From Bradyrhizobiaceae bacterium (GTDB lineage Bacteria; Pseudomonadota; Alphaproteobacteria; Rhizobiales; Xanthobacteraceae): a stretch of 64,000 nucleotides of DNA. The translations under genes were made by a program, and so were the position numbers. Of this stretch, positions 39,101 to 47,967 are shown one piece after another. The DNA is taken from the NCBI GenBank assembly GCA_020853885.1, contig JADYXZ010000019.1, positions 186,001 through 250,000 on the forward strand, written 5' to 3'. The notes below the pieces were generated by a model. That model was not told where the DNA came from and did no database searches. It saw only the letters and a program-made list of their open reading frames with translations. Numbering within the stretch: position 1 is the first letter of the stretch; each line of letters opens with the position of its first letter.

Positions 39101-41118
39101 CCGACGGGCCTGGATTCGTGAAGACGTTGCGCTACGATAGCGACGGTGACGGCGTACTCGAAGATACAGACAGCATTTACAGTTTCGACGGCACGAACAT
39201 CGACCTGAACGGCGTGCAGGTGCTGGCGAACGCGCATGAGATCACGCTCGAAACCGGATTTGGCGGCAGCCTCACGTTCAATTTCCTCACCGGCGCGTGG
39301 ACCTACTCGACTCCGACGTCGTTCGACGCCCAGTTCGTCGAGCGCTTCAGCTACACCATCGTGGACGGCGAGGGAGACGAGAGCGCGCCCGCTGCCTTGA
39401 ACATCACTGTTCTGGCGCCCCCGCCGACTTATGCCCTGACCGGTGCGCCTGATGTCGTGGAGGGCAACCCGCTCATCTTCACCCTGGCGCTCAGCCACCC
39501 GAGCGCAGAGGACATCGCGTTCAGGCTCGCGACGGCCGACGGCACGGCGACCGGCGGAAGCGACTTCGAGGTCTCGGGATTCCGCTACAGCACTGACAAC
39601 GGCGCTACTTGGATCGATGCCACAGGCCCGGGCCTTGATGAGGTCACCATCCTTGCCGGCCAGACCTCGATTCTGATCGAGGTTGGGACGATCGACGACT
39701 CGCTTGACGAGAGCGCCAAGGAATCGATGCAGCTCGTCGTCGACCAGGTGGTTTCCGGTACGGCGGCCGCCGCCGGCAACGACGGCAGCGAAACCGGCCT
39801 GATCCGCGACAACGACAACGTGGCGCCGGCGATCAACGCGCCGGGCACGATGAATTACTGGACGACTCCGCCGGGCTCCAACACCGACGTCACCTTCATC
39901 AACCGTATCTCGTTTCAGGACGCGGATACGAGCACGGGAATCGTGCTGGTAACGTTGAATGTCGGCAACGGCGGAGGCGCGTTCGAAGCGAGCAGCGGCG
40001 GCGGCGTGACGGTGGCCGGCAGCGGCACCTCGTTGATGACCCTGACCGGCACCATCGCCGCCATCAATGCGTTCATCGGCGGCAACAAAATCGAGTTCGA
40101 CCCGCCCGGAACATCGCTGGCCGACCGGGTGCTGACGGTCACGATCGACGACAATGACGGAGGAATTACGAGCACGAATATCACCCTCCATCATCAGTCA
40201 TTGAGCAACCTGGACAGCGACAGCCCGGCCAACGTCAATCTGTCAGGCTGGAATTTCAACGACGTCGACGTGAACATGGGCAACGGCAACGACACGGTCG
40301 TGACGTCGTGGAGCCACGGCCCGGACAATGACTCTGTGAATTATAACGGCGAGGGGGGATCCGACACGATTACGCTCGTCTTTACGCCCGCCCAATTGGA
40401 GGAAATTCTCACCGACGACGATGACCGGGACGAGCTCGACGATTTTCTTGAGGATACGGACGATAACAACCTGACGTTTGGCGGCACCGACTGGAACGCA
40501 AGCGCCTTCGACTTCGAGGACGCCAATCTGGCGCTTGCTGCCGGTCCGGTCGGCTACGCCGTCTATGGCCCCGCCAATTCGAGCACGGGGATTCCAGGAT
40601 CGACGTCCGCCGACAGTGGCAATGATTATCTGCAAGGAACCGGCGGGTCGAATACCATCAACGGCCAGGGCGGAAACGACATCATCCTCGGCCTCGGCGG
40701 CAACGACACGCTGAATGGCGGTGCCGGTTCCGACCTGATCCTGGGCGGCGCAGGCAACGACAGGATCGACGGCGGCGCGGATAACGACCTGCTGTCCGGT
40801 GGTGCAGGTGCGGACACCTTCGTAGCTGGCCCCAATCCGGGCCTCGATGCGATCGTCGACTACAGCTTCGCGGAAGGCGACATGCTCGATCTGTCGGCGC
40901 TGGTCGACGCGAACTTCGGCGTGGTCAGCAGCAACATCGACGATTTCGTAAAGCTCACCCAGACCGATGGCGACATCAATGTGTTTGTCGATGTCAACGG
41001 CACCGGCACCTTCGGCGCCGGCTCGCAGGTTTTCACCCTGGTCGGCGGCGGCACGGCTTCCAGCAACGACCCGGTCAAGATCTATTTGGAGAATGCAGAG
41101 CACACGCTGACGGTCTGA
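36136..41118 (+). CDS. large RTX/VWA adhesin, type I secretion substrate with N-terminal FecR-like domain
   Basis: A 1660-residue acidic repeat protein without an N-terminal signal. Domains in order: FecR-like (about 22-141: GKIQSLTGSARIILDDGVAV, FQGNVIETGADGRVGITL, SGKFAFVAGKAAALGG); a T1SS-143/DUF5801-like region (308-481, ending FEDDGPVANDD); a cadherin-like/VCBS unit (481-613, YTFNENGSWTFDP); a VWA domain with MIDAS LDRSGSMDQGS (785-968); a Calx-beta unit (1098-1228, VVEGNPLIFTLALSHPS); and five or so RTX calcium nonapeptides (1495-1568, GGNDTLNGGAGSDLILGGAG). The layout fits a cell-surface adhesin exported by a type I system. No ABC/HlyD export genes occur in the window. The start at 36136 lacks a strong ribosome site. 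Confidence 0.85.
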   Translation: MAQTGELRPRGAESRASAVAEAPSPAVGKIQSLTGSARIILDDGVAVSAEVGACLFQGNVIETGADGRVGITLSDGTAFNLSGDARIALADFGYDAKNGLSSAQVKVSSGKFAFVAGKAAALGGLAIETPFATIRSQAQAGAICTLTLVAFTIALVQKLEAAITDPLLLDGLIQYKDLRHGTLVIVPKGGDQKVIVLDDPEMSVIIGPPDLGYIVSQIANSPAEMALLLQISQEAANTYLQGLADPLTTATIQKAETQLFLPSITNIQFASIASGLLPPLPDEPGLNEDPETSGSDNFPTETAAPTLVLTGNTLVLSQDETPGQGTPDPFPVSLAGIAGIGSIADLGRTEDGNPFVSTAGSVFTGSLVITLEANSEGVYSGLDVTGGDSIFLFTETTAGGAQVVVGREGPNSVAAETGDIAFIIYVTEDGQTLWVQQTLPIEHPPDNDPDSVLPIINSALLVRATVTDGATTVTKTLPVGNQVVFEDDGPVANDDDPQVVAEDAASPIGGNVINPEAADDPDASGKDTPGSDGAKLTHVDIGAGFVAITSGVDVGGGFYEHTNSFGTYTFNENGSWTFDPEPNQANPVDASFFYRLTDGDGDTDEAKQPITVVDGNGPSSDAKLTLVLKESDLDTAMTGDEDSGTLTFTAGSDDLTGFTFGSTAGIVVQGLLGAPVITWSGDDTDTIVGQIDGVDAITLKVTGSTIEAGGTDTVTVTATLLDNFPHALAGADSILIGGIVVNASEDDGNFATAQVRVRVLDDVPVALDDSAEVQAQSTLATVNALVVLDRSGSMDQGSRLSLAKQAILDFASQPNVLSIQILSFASTAGAASIWFDVSNDDGRAALEAFLNSISAGGGTNYQAALLAAEQAWIATPPPNNDADLTNIYFVSDGAPSSPLTSAQKTAWETFLANPDNGIDNAYAIGIGTGVNDADLLDVAYPNDADNVIIISSAGDLSATLQSTTLFGTVSGNVIDNLTADAADDDDFGADGPGFVKTLRYDSDGDGVLEDTDSIYSFDGTNIDLNGVQVLANAHEITLETGFGGSLTFNFLTGAWTYSTPTSFDAQFVERFSYTIVDGEGDESAPAALNITVLAPPPTYALTGAPDVVEGNPLIFTLALSHPSAEDIAFRLATADGTATGGSDFEVSGFRYSTDNGATWIDATGPGLDEVTILAGQTSILIEVGTIDDSLDESAKESMQLVVDQVVSGTAAAAGNDGSETGLIRDNDNVAPAINAPGTMNYWTTPPGSNTDVTFINRISFQDADTSTGIVLVTLNVGNGGGAFEASSGGGVTVAGSGTSLMTLTGTIAAINAFIGGNKIEFDPPGTSLADRVLTVTIDDNDGGITSTNITLHHQSLSNLDSDSPANVNLSGWNFNDVDVNMGNGNDTVVTSWSHGPDNDSVNYNGEGGSDTITLVFTPAQLEEILTDDDDRDELDDFLEDTDDNNLTFGGTDWNASAFDFEDANLALAAGPVGYAVYGPANSSTGIPGSTSADSGNDYLQGTGGSNTINGQGGNDIILGLGGNDTLNGGAGSDLILGGAGNDRIDGGADNDLLSGGAGADTFVAGPNPGLDAIVDYSFAEGDMLDLSALVDANFGVVSSNIDDFVKLTQTDGDINVFVDVNGTGTFGAGSQVFTLVGGGTASSNDPVKIYLENAEHTLTV

Positions 41119-41154
41119 CCGTGCGTGCCATCTCGATCCCGAGGTGCTGCGGAA

Positions 41155-41727
41155 TTATCCCCTCGGCCCGATCCTGCCGACCACCCGAAATCCGTCCTTC
41201 GTCTCCGGCGCGGGCGCGAGCACGACGCCCGCCGCGGTCTCCGGGTTGATCCCCATCAGCGCGCCCATCGTGGCGCCGTGGGTGACGAGGAGGAGGTTGC
41301 CGCCGCCCTTCCAGCCGGCAATCAGCTTGCGCAATTTCTCGACCTGCGCCGCGCGGTTCTCCGGCCGTCCGAACAGGTTGTTGAGTGCGCTGTGCTTCTC
41401 GACCTTGCCGGCGCCGATCAGCTCCGCCGTCTCGATGCAGCGGCACCATTCCGACGACAGCACGCGGGCAACCGCGATCCCGTTCTCGCGCAACACCCGG
41501 CCGAGCCTGCGCGATTCCTCGCGCCCCTCGTCGATCAGGTTGCGTTGCGTCGCGCAGTCGCCGAGCTTGAAGCCGAGCGGGTCGCCCGTGCCCGGCGTCG
41601 TCAGCCCGTGGCGGATCATCATCACGTGCCCGCCCGCTTTCAGCGCGGCAATGCCCGCGTCGTCGGCGCGCGCGCCGGCAAGGAAGCCGAGCAGGAAGGC
41701 GAGGGCGATCGCGGCGCATCGCACCAT
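41155..41727 (-). CDS. secreted histidine phosphatase family protein
   Basis: A 190-residue phosphatase of the histidine (phosphoglycerate mutase-like) superfamily. The start at 41727 gives a signal peptide MVRCAAIALAFLLGFLAGA. The catalytic motif is MMIRHGLTTPGTGD (RHG), with VLSSEWCRCIETA and a second histidine in LLLVTHGATMGAL. Homologues of this short secreted type are often of unknown substrate. The upstream frame runs through a palindromic repeat (41732-41819), so longer starts are artefacts. It is convergent with the adhesin gene, 36 bp between stops. Confidence 0.84.
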   Translation of the reverse strand: MVRCAAIALAFLLGFLAGARADDAGIAALKAGGHVMMIRHGLTTPGTGDPLGFKLGDCATQRNLIDEGREESRRLGRVLRENGIAVARVLSSEWCRCIETAELIGAGKVEKHSALNNLFGRPENRAAQVEKLRKLIAGWKGGGNLLLVTHGATMGALMGINPETAAGVVLAPAPETKDGFRVVGRIGPRG

Positions 41728-41731
41728 CCCG

Positions 41732-41819
41732 CTCGTCCCCGCGAAAGCGGGGACCCAGGGGCAAACGGAACGTCGCGAGTTTCTTGCCCTGGATTCCCGC
41801 GTTCGCGGGAATGAGCGGA
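41732..41819. repeat. palindromic repeat, family C
   Basis: Two hairpins, ctcgtccccgcgaaagcggg (from 41732) and ggattcccgcgttcgcggga (41790-41809), with flanking words acccaggg and ccctgg in inverted order, so the whole unit is also a dyad. The same words recur at 43247-43336 and 50811-50903. Confidence 0.8.
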
Positions 41820-41837
41820 GTAATTGGACCTGCATCG

Positions 41838-43211
41838 CTACTCCGCCGCCGTTCTCCGCGCCGGCGCCGCGAAATCGCGCTCCATCTCGCGGCGGATGCG
41901 CACGATGTCGTCTTCCGCGATCTCGACGTCGTCGAAGCTCACCGGCGTGCCTTCCGCGACCGGCCGCACGAGCTTGATCTTGTGCGCGAGTCCGATCGGC
42001 AGGCCGCGGATCGCGAGCGAATCCTCCGCCCGCATCAGCTTGCCATAGACGCAATAGCCGCCTTCGCCGTCGAGCACGTCGCCGGGCTTCAGCGCCTTTT
42101 TCGCCGTCGCGACGACATCCGAGCGGAAGGCATCCGCCACGCCCGTCGCTTCCTTGCGCAGCGCCGCCGCCGCCACGGAAATCCCGAGCTCCAGCCCGAC
42201 GAAATGATAGGGCCGGTAGAGCGCCGCGTAGCGGCCCTCGGGATCGGACGCGAGCCCGTATTCGGAGAAGCAGCGCCGCGTGTAGGCGCTCGATACGCCC
42301 TCGCTGCCCGGCTCGAACACGACGTAGACGCCCCAGCGCAAATGCTGCGGCAATTCCTTGCCGTCGCGCGCCTGGCTCGCCACCACTTCGACAAGGCCCG
42401 GCTCGTCCAGCACGCCGCCCGCCGCACGCGGCACCAGCACGCGGTTGAGCTCGTTCGCGTTGCAGGGCGGGAAGGCGAGGCCGTCGCGCGGCGCGTTTAG
42501 CCCCGTCGCGTTGGAGATCGCCGCCATCTCGATCGCCGATTTCGTGCCGTCGATGAAGCTGTTGAACATCTGCGGGTTCATGCCGCCCTTCGCCGCCGCC
42601 TCCGCGGTAATTCCATAGTGCGTCCACACCGTCTCCGGCGTCGAGCGTTCGTAGCCCGGCATGTATTTCGTGCCCTTGCCCGCGGAGACGATGCGGAATC
42701 CCGCAGCCTCCGCCCAGTCCACCATTTCGCAGACGAGCGCCGGCTGATCGCCATAGGCGAGGGCATAGACGAGCCCCTTCTTGCGCGCCCGCGCGGCGAG
42801 CACCGGCCCCGCGAGCACGTCCGCCTCGACGGTTACGTTGACGACGTGGCTGCCGTGATCGAACGCCTTGAGCGCATGGCGGATCGCCGCTGCCGGGCTG
42901 CCGGTGATGTCGATCAGGACGTCGAGGCCGGACGCGATCAGCGCATCGGCGTCCTCGGTGATGACCGTGCCGCCGGTCTTGCGCCCGGCGTCGAAGTCCT
43001 TCGCGATCTGCGCGGACATATCCCAGCCCGTGCGCTCGAGCGCCGCCCGCGCCCGCTCGCCGGAAAGATCGGCGACGCCGGCGAGGTGCAGTCCGGTCGT
43101 CGTGCGTGCCTGGGCGATGAACATCGATCCGAACTTGCCGGCGCCGATCACGCCGACGCGGACCGGGCGGTTTTCTTCGGCGCGTTTACGGAGCATCCGG
43201 GCCAGGTTCAT
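41838..43211 (-). CDS. NAD(P)-dependent oxidoreductase with C-terminal SAF domain
   Basis: A 457-residue protein. An N-terminal Rossmann fold opens [20 protein letters not shown], followed by a homoserine-dehydrogenase-like part ([40 protein letters not shown]). The last 100 residues contain a SAF domain ([40 protein letters not shown]), as in antifreeze-type/FlgA-like modules. Such fusions occur in sugar-acid metabolism, but the substrate is unknown. It is monocistronic between two family C repeats. The ATG at 43211 gives the normal length for the group. Confidence 0.8.
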   Translation of the reverse strand: MNLARMLRKRAEENRPVRVGVIGAGKFGSMFIAQARTTTGLHLAGVADLSGERARAALERTGWDMSAQIAKDFDAGRKTGGTVITEDADALIASGLDVLIDITGSPAAAIRHALKAFDHGSHVVNVTVEADVLAGPVLAARARKKGLVYALAYGDQPALVCEMVDWAEAAGFRIVSAGKGTKYMPGYERSTPETVWTHYGITAEAAAKGGMNPQMFNSFIDGTKSAIEMAAISNATGLNAPRDGLAFPPCNANELNRVLVPRAAGGVLDEPGLVEVVASQARDGKELPQHLRWGVYVVFEPGSEGVSSAYTRRCFSEYGLASDPEGRYAALYRPYHFVGLELGISVAAAALRKEATGVADAFRSDVVATAKKALKPGDVLDGEGGYCVYGKLMRAEDSLAIRGLPIGLAHKIKLVRPVAEGTPVSFDDVEIAEDDIVRIRREMERDFAAPARRTAAE

Positions 43212-43246
43212 GGGAGCACTCGGCTGTTTGTTGCGGGCGCGACCAC

Positions 43247-43336
43247 ACTCCGCTCATTCCCGCGCAAGCGGGAATCCAGGGCAGCTTGCATGGTCGGTGG
43301 CTCCTGGGTCCCCGCTTTCGCGGGGACGAACGGAGT
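43247..43336. repeat. palindromic repeat, family C
   Basis: Same unit as at 41732-41819 in the opposite order: ctcattcccgcgcaagcggg first, then ctgggtccccgctttcgcgg, bounded by actccg and cggagt. It lies between the SAF-domain oxidoreductase and uraD-uraH starts. Confidence 0.8.
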
Positions 43337-43374
43337 TGGACTCCAATGGAACAGGCTCTATAGGCTTGCCCCGG

Positions 43375-44256
43375 ATGAAGCTCAATCTCCAAACGCTCAA
43401 CCGGGCCGCGCAAGGCGAATTTGTGAAGGCGCTCGGCGCAATCTACGAGCATTCGCCGTGGGTGGCCGAGCGCTCGTGCGCGAAGCGTCCCTTTGCGACC
43501 GTCGCCGATCTCGCCGACGCCATGGCTGCGGCGGTCGCCGCGGCATCACCCCAAGAGAAGCTCGCGCTCGTCCGCGCCCATCCGGACCTCGCCGGCAAGG
43601 CTGCCCGCGCCCGCTCGCTCACCGAGGCCTCGAAAGGGGAGCAGGGCGCGCTCGGCCTCGACCGCCTGTCGGACGAAGAATATGCTCGCTTCGAGCGGCT
43701 GAATCATAGCTATGCGAGCAAGTTCGGTTTCCCGTTCGTCATCTGCGTGCGGCGGCAGACGCGCGACGCGATCCTCGGCGCCTTCGAGCGCCGGCTTGCC
43801 AACGGCACCGACGCCGAGCTCGCAACGGCGCTCACCGAGATCGACCGCATCGCGCGCTTGCGCATCACAGAACTCGTAGAGGGCCCCGGCATGCCGAAGA
43901 CAGACGGCCGCTTGTCCACCCACGTGCTCGACGCCCATGCCGGCCGCCCCGCCGAGGGTGTGAAGATCGAGCTGTACGAGATCGGCGGGAGCGCAACCGC
44001 CCTGCTCACGGAAGCCGTCACCAATGCCGACGGCCGCACCGATGCGCCGCTCCTTTCCGGCACGCCGTTGCGCGCCGGCCGCTACGAATTGCGCTTCCAT
44101 GTCGGCACTTATTTCGCCAAGCGGAACCTCGCGCTGCCGGAGCCTGCCTTTCTGGACGTTGTCCCGGTCCGCTTTGCGATTGCCGAGCCGGAGGGGCATT
44201 ATCACGTGCCGCTTTTGGTCACGCCCTGGAGCTATTCGACCTATCGCGGCAGTTGA
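43375..44256 (+). CDS. OHCU decarboxylase / hydroxyisourate hydrolase fusion (UraD-UraH)
   Basis: A 293-residue bifunctional enzyme of the uric acid pathway. Residues 1-165 are OHCU decarboxylase ([40 protein letters not shown] with the family histidine, [20 protein letters not shown]). Residues 175-293 are 5-hydroxyisourate hydrolase, a transthyretin-like fold ([19 protein letters not shown]) ending in its signature [12 protein letters not shown]. Together they turn the product of urate oxidation into S-allantoin. The ATG at 43375 is the first family-like start. Its last 16 bases overlap the stop end of the convergent FkbM gene, and a second, broken copy of its 3' end lies at 46318-46480. 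Confidence 0.92.
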   Translation: MKLNLQTLNRAAQGEFVKALGAIYEHSPWVAERSCAKRPFATVADLADAMAAAVAAASPQEKLALVRAHPDLAGKAARARSLTEASKGEQGALGLDRLSDEEYARFERLNHSYASKFGFPFVICVRRQTRDAILGAFERRLANGTDAELATALTEIDRIARLRITELVEGPGMPKTDGRLSTHVLDAHAGRPAEGVKIELYEIGGSATALLTEAVTNADGRTDAPLLSGTPLRAGRYELRFHVGTYFAKRNLALPEPAFLDVVPVRFAIAEPEGHYHVPLLVTPWSYSTYRGS

Positions 44257-45059
44257 TCGCCGGCGCCGCGAAACGGAATCGTTTCGCTTCGGGATGATTG
44301 AAACTCGTCGGCTATGGCGACGATGTTCTGGTAGGCAAAGGTTTCATGTAGCCACGAGTATGTGAGTTTCCGCAGAGAATCCGGAAACAACTTGTAGGGC
44401 GTGTAACCGTTGTGGTGCAGGAACTGGCACGTCTCTTTCAGGCGCGCGTTGCTTGCGATCCAGAATTCGCAATATTCAAGCTGGACAACCGGTCGTGCCT
44501 GCTGAAGGAGCGATTGAAATCCTCGCAGCACATGCAGGTCGTGTCCTTCGCAATCGATCTTGAGGAAGCAGGGCCGGCGCCCCTCGAATAGCGCATCTCC
44601 GGTTGTGACGTCGACCAGCCGCGTCGTGTATTGCTTCGACGAATCCGGCGGCAAGATGCTGTCGCGGTAGGATCCATAGATTCGCCCTTCTTTTTCGCCG
44701 ACCTGGTACATGTTGATCGGCGGGCTGGGCTGATCCGACAGGCACATTTCGTAAACGTGAACAGACTGCTGATCGGCAAAGCGCGCGCGCAGTTTCGCGG
44801 CATACGCAGGAATTGGTTCGACGCAGAGAAATGTGGAAATTCCGGCTGAAGCGAACCGATTCAAGGCTTCGCTGGTCCAATCGCCGACATTGGCGCCCAC
44901 GTCGATAACACAGTCGCGGCCGCTGATTTCGGGAAGAGCGGCCACATATCGGAGCAGGTCGAACTCGCCGTTGGTGGCACCGCGGATGTCTCGTCTTGGT
45001 TCGAGCCCACGGCGTTGAAGAAACGCAGATTTGAGCTTTCCCAGTTCCCTGATCCACAT
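44241..45059 (-). CDS. FkbM family methyltransferase
   Basis: A 272-residue SAM-dependent methyltransferase. The SAM site is [20 protein letters not shown] and [17 protein letters not shown]; a later family motif is [20 protein letters not shown]. FkbM enzymes O-methylate sugars or polyketides and are frequent in polysaccharide islands. The gene is convergent with uraD-uraH. Its final codons (GAGDQLPR and stop) are read from the complement of the uraH 3' end, so its own original end was probably lost when the segment joined uraH. Base composition looks less GC-rich than the neighbours, which suggests transfer. Confidence 0.83.
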   Translation of the reverse strand: MWIRELGKLKSAFLQRRGLEPRRDIRGATNGEFDLLRYVAALPEISGRDCVIDVGANVGDWTSEALNRFASAGISTFLCVEPIPAYAAKLRARFADQQSVHVYEMCLSDQPSPPINMYQVGEKEGRIYGSYRDSILPPDSSKQYTTRLVDVTTGDALFEGRRPCFLKIDCEGHDLHVLRGFQSLLQQARPVVQLEYCEFWIASNARLKETCQFLHHNGYTPYKLFPDSLRKLTYSWLHETFAYQNIVAIADEFQSSRSETIPFRGAGDQLPR

Positions 45060-46317
45060 GGCTAGGTCCGGCTGAGGAGCAGCGTTGAGGCGGCTCGATC
45101 GGTATCCCCTCTAGCGAGCTGCCCGGCCGGACAAGCCAGATCCAATCAGTTGATTCAGACGTTCGATCAGGTTGAGCTCAAATTGGCGCTTCGGTTTTCG
45201 CTCGCGCCCTTCAATGTAATGCCGGCTGACACTCTCCACGATCTTCGCAACGAACCTGTCGGTCACATGACGCCGGTCTTTTTGCCATACGCCACGCCGC
45301 GAAAGCGTTACGGCTTCGTAGCTCGGAAAATAATCGACGAATTCGTTCTGCCGGCAGACCTCGGTGCAGGCGGCAACCAGCGTGCCCTTCGACTGCGAGT
45401 TGGCGACGATAATATCCTGGCCCGTGAATGTGGTGTAGAGCGGAACCGGCGAGACCGTCACGATGAACCTTGCGTTCGGGTTGTGGCGACGAATGGCCCG
45501 GATCACGGCGTTGAGATCATCGAGACATTGCTGATAGCCGATCACATCGAACTCGAACCGGGAATTGTCGAGCGGTGAACCGTTCAGCACCGGCGTAATA
45601 TGGATGTACTGATTGCTCTTGGTGTCGAACCACGCCTCGATCAGGCCCGGCGTCAGGACCACGCTATCGGCCGAGAATGCACGCAGATAGACATCGAACA
45701 ATTCCTGCCGCCGCGCGACAAACCGCTCGTGCGAAACCGGAGTGACGTCGCTCAGTCCGAGGTCCAGCACCATGCCGTCCGGCAGGCAAAACGCATAGGG
45801 TTCGCACTCGGCCGCCGAGACGCGACGGTCGCGCTGCATGATCCGTTCGCTCCACTCGATAATCTGGCGAAACACCGGCGTCGTGAACAGCGTCAGTCCG
45901 CGGCCCGAGCCGGAAACGCCCTGCCGAAGCTCGTGCGCAGGCAGCACGAAGGCGTGGGTCGAAATCTTACAGCCGAGGCGCGCCAGATGGTCTTCGATAT
46001 TGCGCGCAAAGCAACTCCCCATTGTGAACACTTCGTCGCCCGGCTTGATCCGGAACGAGGGTGCAATTTCCGGCATCACCAATCCGCTGCGGATTCTCCG
46101 CCGCGCGGTCGGCCATCGTGCCAGCGGAGCGTCCTTGTTGGCGAATGCTTGGGAGGCGGGCAGGCGCATGAAGATCGTCCGATGCGAATGATGACGCAGG
46201 CCATGGGTGGCCGCTGGCGCAACCGATTGTATAAATATCGCGCTTTTCCGATAAGGTCACGCAACAATCGGGTGCTTGGTAACACAGGTCGACCCCTGCT
46301 GAGTCGCGATGAGCGCC
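44257..46317. other. inserted segment bounded by duplicated uraH 3' end
   Basis: This stretch carries an FkbM methyltransferase and a GSCFA protein on the minus strand. It lies between the intact 3' end of uraD-uraH (up to 44256) and a second copy of that 3' end (46318-46480). No integrase or transposase is present inside it. The arrangement fits acquisition of a small surface-polysaccharide cassette with duplication of about 160 bp of the target gene end. The exact junctions are uncertain by a few bases. Confidence 0.65.
45111..46169 (-). CDS. GSCFA domain protein
   Basis: A 352-residue protein with the eponymous motif in GDEVFTMGSCFARNIEDHL at about residues 44-62. Further conserved stretches are ADSVVLTPGLIEAWFDTKSN and ARFIVTVSPVPLYTTFTGQD, where an SGNH-hydrolase-like Asp/Asn-His arrangement is expected. 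GSCFA proteins occur in capsule and polysaccharide loci and are thought to act on acyl or other ester groups; no reaction is proven from this sequence. With the FkbM gene 51 bp beyond its stop it makes a two-gene unit on the minus strand. This pair appears to be an insertion between uraD-uraH and the acyl-CoA dehydrogenase. Confidence 0.82.
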   Translation of the reverse strand: MRLPASQAFANKDAPLARWPTARRRIRSGLVMPEIAPSFRIKPGDEVFTMGSCFARNIEDHLARLGCKISTHAFVLPAHELRQGVSGSGRGLTLFTTPVFRQIIEWSERIMQRDRRVSAAECEPYAFCLPDGMVLDLGLSDVTPVSHERFVARRQELFDVYLRAFSADSVVLTPGLIEAWFDTKSNQYIHITPVLNGSPLDNSRFEFDVIGYQQCLDDLNAVIRAIRRHNPNARFIVTVSPVPLYTTFTGQDIIVANSQSKGTLVAACTEVCRQNEFVDYFPSYEAVTLSRRGVWQKDRRHVTDRFVAKIVESVSRHYIEGRERKPKRQFELNLIERLNQLIGSGLSGRAAR

Positions 46318-46480
46318 TTGCGCGCCGGCACTTATTTCGCCAAGCGGAACCCCCGCGCTGCCGGAGCCTGCCTTTCTGGACGTTGTCCCGATCCGCTTTG
46401 CGATTGCCGAGCCGGAAGGGCATTATCACGTGCCGCTTTTGGTCACGCCCTGGAGCTATTCGACCTATCGCGGCAGTTGA
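46318..46480 (+). pseudogene. duplicated 3' fragment of uraD-uraH
   Basis: Nearly identical to 44068-44256 over its length, from ttgcgcgccgg to the stop TGA at 46478-46480. It lacks a 27-bp piece (44079-44105 of the intact gene) and has an extra base after aagcggaac, which shifts the frame. A few substitutions also differ, for example gtcccgatccgc against gtcccggtccgc. It has no 5' part and cannot encode the enzyme. It marks the right boundary of the FkbM/GSCFA segment. Confidence 0.85.
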
Positions 46481-46549
46481 CTTATGTCAGATCGCGGAGG
46501 GCGCGGGACGTCTATTTTCCCGCTGCCAGGGGAGGAAGAGGAGAGTGGA

Positions 46550-47770
46550 ATGAGCGAAGCCCGTGCCAAGGTGAAATCGTCAGGCGCCGCGCGCGCGGGC
46601 TTCAACTGGGCTGATCCGTTCGATCTCGAGAGCCAGCTTACCGAGGACGAGCGTCAGGTGCGCGACACCGCGCGCGCCTACGCGCAGGACAAGCTGATGC
46701 CGCGCGTGATCGAAGCCTACCGCGAGGAGAAGTTCGATCGCTCGATCATCCGGGAGATGGGCGAGCTCGGCCTGCTCGGCCCGACCATCCCCGAGGAATA
46801 CGGTGGCGCCGGCCTCGGCTACATCGCCTACTGCCTGGCCGCACGCGAGATCGAGCGCGTCGACTCCGGCTTCCGCTCGGCGATGAGCGTGCAGTCCTCC
46901 CTCGTCATGTACCCGATCTACGCCTACGGCGACGAGACGCAGCGCAAGAAATACCTGCCGAAGCTCGCGAGCGGCGAGTGGATTGGCTGCTTCGGTCTCA
47001 CCGAGCCCGACTTCGGCTCCGACCCCGGCGGCATGCGCACCCGCGCCGCGAAGACTGCGAACGGCTACAAGCTCTCCGGCAGCAAGATGTGGATCAGCAA
47101 TTCGCCGGTCGCCGACGTCTTTGTCGTCTGGGCGAAATCGGAAGCGCACAACAACGAGATCCGCGGCTTCGTGCTGGAAAAGGGAATGAAGGGGCTGTCC
47201 GCGCCGAAGATCGAAGGCAAGCTCAGCCTGCGCGCCTCCGTCACCGGCGAGATCGTCATGGACGGCGTCGAGGTCGGCGAGGAGGCATTGCTGCCAAACG
47301 TTTCCGGCCTCAAGGGCCCGTTCGGCTGCCTCAACCGTGCGCGGCTCGGCATTTCCTGGGGCGCGCTCGGCGCCGCCGAATTCTGCTTCGACGCCGCGCG
47401 GCGCTATGTGCTGGAGCGCAAGCAGTTCGGCCGGCCGCTCGCCGCCAACCAGCTCGTCCAGAAGAAGCTCGCCGACATGGAGACCGACATCGCGCTCGGC
47501 CTGCAGGCGTCGCTCCGCGTCGCGCGGCTGATGGACGAAGGCCGCTGCCCGCCCGAGGCCGTCTCCATCGTCAAGCGCAACAATTGCGGCAAGGCGCTGG
47601 AGATCGCGCGCACGGCCCGCGACATGCACGGCGGCAACGGCATCTCCGAGGAATATCACGTGATGCGGCACGTCGCGAACCTGGAGACCGTGAACACCTA
47701 CGAGGGCACGCACGACATCCACGCCCTCATCCTCGGCCGCGCCATCACCGGCATCCAGGCGTTTTTCTAA
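46550..47770 (+). CDS. gcdH: glutaryl-CoA dehydrogenase-type acyl-CoA dehydrogenase
   Basis: A 406-residue flavoprotein. The start at 46550 follows GGAAGAGGAGAG; a frame opening at 46484 would begin in the uraH fragment's wake. FAD/substrate motifs include [20 protein letters not shown] and [16 protein letters not shown]. The C-terminal block [20 protein letters not shown] and [20 protein letters not shown] carries the catalytic base (Glu in YEGTHD). These are hallmarks of glutaryl-CoA dehydrogenase, which oxidatively decarboxylates glutaryl-CoA to crotonyl-CoA in lysine and tryptophan breakdown. No other gene of that pathway is nearby. Confidence 0.88.
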   Translation: MSEARAKVKSSGAARAGFNWADPFDLESQLTEDERQVRDTARAYAQDKLMPRVIEAYREEKFDRSIIREMGELGLLGPTIPEEYGGAGLGYIAYCLAAREIERVDSGFRSAMSVQSSLVMYPIYAYGDETQRKKYLPKLASGEWIGCFGLTEPDFGSDPGGMRTRAAKTANGYKLSGSKMWISNSPVADVFVVWAKSEAHNNEIRGFVLEKGMKGLSAPKIEGKLSLRASVTGEIVMDGVEVGEEALLPNVSGLKGPFGCLNRARLGISWGALGAAEFCFDAARRYVLERKQFGRPLAANQLVQKKLADMETDIALGLQASLRVARLMDEGRCPPEAVSIVKRNNCGKALEIARTARDMHGGNGISEEYHVMRHVANLETVNTYEGTHDIHALILGRAITGIQAFF

Positions 47771-47774
47771 GTCC

Positions 47775-47940
47775 CGTCATCACCGGGCCGCATCCGCCCG
47801 CGAGCGCGTAGCGCGAGCGGTCGCGGATGCGAGACCCGGTGATCCACATCTCTGCGCGCTGCAAGGAAGGCGTGGATGGCCGGGTCTCGACGCGGCAGCC
47901 GCTCGCGTTGCTCGCGGGCCGCGTCGGCCCGGCCATGACG
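47775..47940. repeat. palindromic repeat, family D (copy 1)
   Basis: Begins cgtcatcaccgggccgcatc and ends gtcggcccggccatgacg, complementary at the outer ends. Inside are gcatccgcccgcgagcg/cggatgcgag and cgtggatggcc dyads. A second, closely similar copy stands at 56255-56411. It separates gcdH from the convergent FAD oxidoreductase gene. Confidence 0.8.
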
Positions 47941-47967
47941 AAGAGAAAATACAGCGTGAGCGGGCGG

